Shown here: positions 6,173-7,597 of the stretch, one piece after another
Position numbering within the stretch: position 1 is the stretch's first letter
Layout of the letters: each line of letters begins with the position of its first letter
NCBI GenBank assembly: GCA_025457805.1
Contig: JALOTR010000114.1
Location: 1 to 7,597, forward strand
Origin: Akkermansiaceae bacterium
GTDB taxonomy: Bacteria > Verrucomicrobiota > Verrucomicrobiia > Verrucomicrobiales > Akkermansiaceae
DNA: 7,597 nt
Direction of reading: 5' to 3'
Translations under genes and position numbers: made by a program
The notes under the pieces: generated by a model
Seen by the model: only the letters and a program-made list of their open reading frames with translations
What the model was told of the DNA's origin: nothing
The model's database searches: none

Positions 6173-7300
6173 ATGAATCCTCAACCTTTCACCAGTCGGG
6201 TCCATACGCCCTTGCTCATCATCGCCGCGGTTTTTCTCGTGGTGGTGATGCCTGTCCTCAATGCCACCGGTTTCATCTCGGATTTCACCCTCGGCAACTG
6301 GGGCAAATACTTATGTTATGGCATCCTCGCCATTTCCATCGACCTGCTTTGGGGATATACCGGGCTTCTATCTCTTGGCCAGGCGCTTTTCTTCACCCTC
6401 GGCGGTTACATGATGGGCATGCACCTCATGCGCATGATCGGCGGTGAGGGTGTGCCCACTTTCCTGAGCATGGTGGGCCGCACGGAGTGGCCATCGTTTT
6501 TCCTGCCTTTCTCCAGCTTCCCATTCGCCTTGCTGATGATCATATTGGTGCCGGGCCTGCTTGCCTATGTGTTCGGTTACCTCGCCTTCCGCTCGCGCAT
6601 CAAGGGCGTGTATTTCTCCATCCTTACCCAAGCTCTTACTTATGGCGCGGCCCTTTTGTTTTTCCGCAATGAGCTGCTGATGGGTGGCAACAATGGCTTC
6701 ACGGATTTCCGCACGCTGCTGGGTTTCTCCCTGCGTGATGACGGCACCAAACGCGGGCTCTACATTGCCACCGCCATTCTCCTCGTGGTCGTGGTGGCAT
6801 TCTGCAAATGGCTCACCGGCTCGCGCTTCGGCCTGATCCAACGCGCCATCCGCGATTCGGAAAACCGGGTGCTCTTCTCCGGTTATGCCACCGCGAATTT
6901 CAAGTTGTTCATCTTTGTCATCAGCGCCGTGATCGCCAGCTTTGCCGGGGCCTTGTTTGTGCCTCAGGTCGGCATCATCAACCCTAGCGAAATGGAAACC
7001 GGCAAATCGCTGGAAGCCGTGGTCTGGGTCGCCCTCGGCGGTCGCGGAACCATCGTGGGGCCGGTCGTCGGTGCGGTGAGTGTGAATGCGATCAAGAGCT
7101 GGGCTTCGTCAGGAGCCACCGCGGATTACTGGCCGCTCATGCTCGGTGGTGCCTTCGTGCTGGTCGTTCTCTTCATGCCCAAGGGCATCGTCGGAATCCC
7201 CGGCCAGATCGCGGAAATTTCCGCCCGCATCAAACGCAACCGCAATCAGGCCGCTCCCGACCAAGCCCCCACACCTCCTTCCCAAGCCACCGACCCATGA
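6173..7300 (+). CDS. urtC: Urea ABC transporter permease UrtC
   Basis: 375 residues, a normal UrtC length. It is a LivM-like integral membrane protein with about eight to ten hydrophobic segments, starting at about 12-30. Signature stretches are DLLWGYTGLLSLGQALFF (57-74) with GGYMMGMHLMR (77-87), SRIKGVYFSILTQALTYG (141-158), NNGFTDF (173-179), the ATPase-contacting loop GLIQRAIRDSENRVLFSGY (220-238), and GKSLEAVVWVALGGRGTIVGPVVGA (277-301). The NNG-TDF and GRGT stretches are typical of UrtC. The tail (about 352-375) is basic, then Pro/Ala/Gln-rich, and probably cytoplasmic and disordered. It pairs with UrtB to form the inner-membrane channel of the high-affinity urea importer. The ATG follows the urtB stop by three bases and the TGA overlaps the urtD ATG (ATGA), so the three genes should be co-translated. 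Confidence 0.93.
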   Translation: MNPQPFTSRVHTPLLIIAAVFLVVVMPVLNATGFISDFTLGNWGKYLCYGILAISIDLLWGYTGLLSLGQALFFTLGGYMMGMHLMRMIGGEGVPTFLSMVGRTEWPSFFLPFSSFPFALLMIILVPGLLAYVFGYLAFRSRIKGVYFSILTQALTYGAALLFFRNELLMGGNNGFTDFRTLLGFSLRDDGTKRGLYIATAILLVVVVAFCKWLTGSRFGLIQRAIRDSENRVLFSGYATANFKLFIFVISAVIASFAGALFVPQVGIINPSEMETGKSLEAVVWVALGGRGTIVGPVVGAVSVNAIKSWASSGATADYWPLMLGGAFVLVVLFMPKGIVGIPGQIAEISARIKRNRNQAAPDQAPTPPSQATDP

Positions 7301-7597
7301 GCCATCTTGCCCAGAAACCTTTCCTTCTCGCCGCCGAGGGATTGAACAAATCCTTCGATGGCTACAAGGCGATCAACGATCTCAACTTCTATCTCGATGA
7401 AGGCGAACTCCGCACCGTCATCGGCCCCAATGGCGCGGGAAAAACCACCTTCCTCGACCTGATCACCGGCCGCACCCAACCGGACGAGGGCACTCTCACC
7501 TGGGATGATGGCAAACACGATTTGCTCAAGCTCAACGAATACGAGATCTATCGCCTCGGCATCGGCCGCAAGTTCCAAACCCCCACGGTTTACAACG
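7297..7597 (+). CDS. urtD: Urea ABC transporter ATP-binding protein UrtD, partial
   Basis: The first 100 residues are present and the rest lies beyond the right edge. Walker A is intact: GPNGAGKTT at 43-51. A Q-loop follows in GIGRKFQTPTVYN (88-100, Q94), very close to the 'GIGRKFQ-PTV' stretch of UrtD and distinct from most LivG proteins. The ABC signature and Walker B would come later. The opening LLAAEGLNKSFDGYKAINDLNF is the usual first strand with an aromatic residue (F20) for adenine stacking. UrtD drives ATP hydrolysis together with UrtE on the cytoplasmic face of the UrtBC channel. The ATG overlaps the urtC stop (ATGA). urtE would be expected next, outside the window. Confidence 0.93.
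   Translation, partial: MSHLAQKPFLLAAEGLNKSFDGYKAINDLNFYLDEGELRTVIGPNGAGKTTFLDLITGRTQPDEGTLTWDDGKHDLLKLNEYEIYRLGIGRKFQTPTVYN

Noticed and set aside
4403..7597. Branched-chain amino acid importer (liv) instead of a urea importer
   Set aside because: The long signal-peptide-bearing N-terminal domain of the first permease, the UrtC-like NNG-TDF segment and the GIGRKFQ-PTV stretch of the ATPase all favour Urt. Substrate is still not proven by sequence.

Overview
This window is GC-rich chromosomal sequence from a diderm (Gram-negative) bacterium. It encodes an MCE-type inner-to-outer-membrane lipid transport system with an outer-membrane-type lipoprotein, which only makes sense in a two-membrane cell. 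Start codons mostly lack strong Shine-Dalgarno sequences, and PqiA is split into two genes. These traits would fit Verrucomicrobiota, but I offer that only as a tentative guess; no marker gene in the window settles the taxon.

The layout is two divergent operons around a gene-free region of 397 bases (4006-4402). Leftwards, on the minus strand, runs a five-gene unit: a fumarylacetoacetate hydrolase (FAH) family enzyme (4005-3145), two separate single-domain PqiA-like membrane proteins (3148-2483 and 2486-1830), a three-MCE-domain PqiB-like protein (1833-154) and a PqiC-like lipoprotein that runs off the left edge (131-1). The first three junctions are 4-base stop/start overlaps (ATGA, ATGA, TTGA), so translational coupling from the FAH enzyme into the lipid transport genes is likely.

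Rightwards, on the plus strand, runs a urea-type ABC importer operon: urtB (4403-6169, permease with a long signal-peptide-bearing N-terminal domain), urtC (6173-7300, second permease) and the start of urtD (7297-7597, ATPase, cut by the right edge). The solute-binding gene urtA, usually just upstream of urtB, is not there; the space holds only non-coding sequence and then the divergent operon.

Functionally, the left operon should move or exchange phospholipids between the membranes: PqiA proteins in the inner membrane, PqiB as the periplasm-spanning tunnel, PqiC as the outer-membrane anchor. The right operon should import urea or a related small amide as a nitrogen source. I saw no mobile element, CRISPR array, tRNA or rRNA. 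The window looks like well-understood core transport functions; the points of interest are the gene arrangement (FAH coupling, split PqiA, missing urtA), not a clearly new system.
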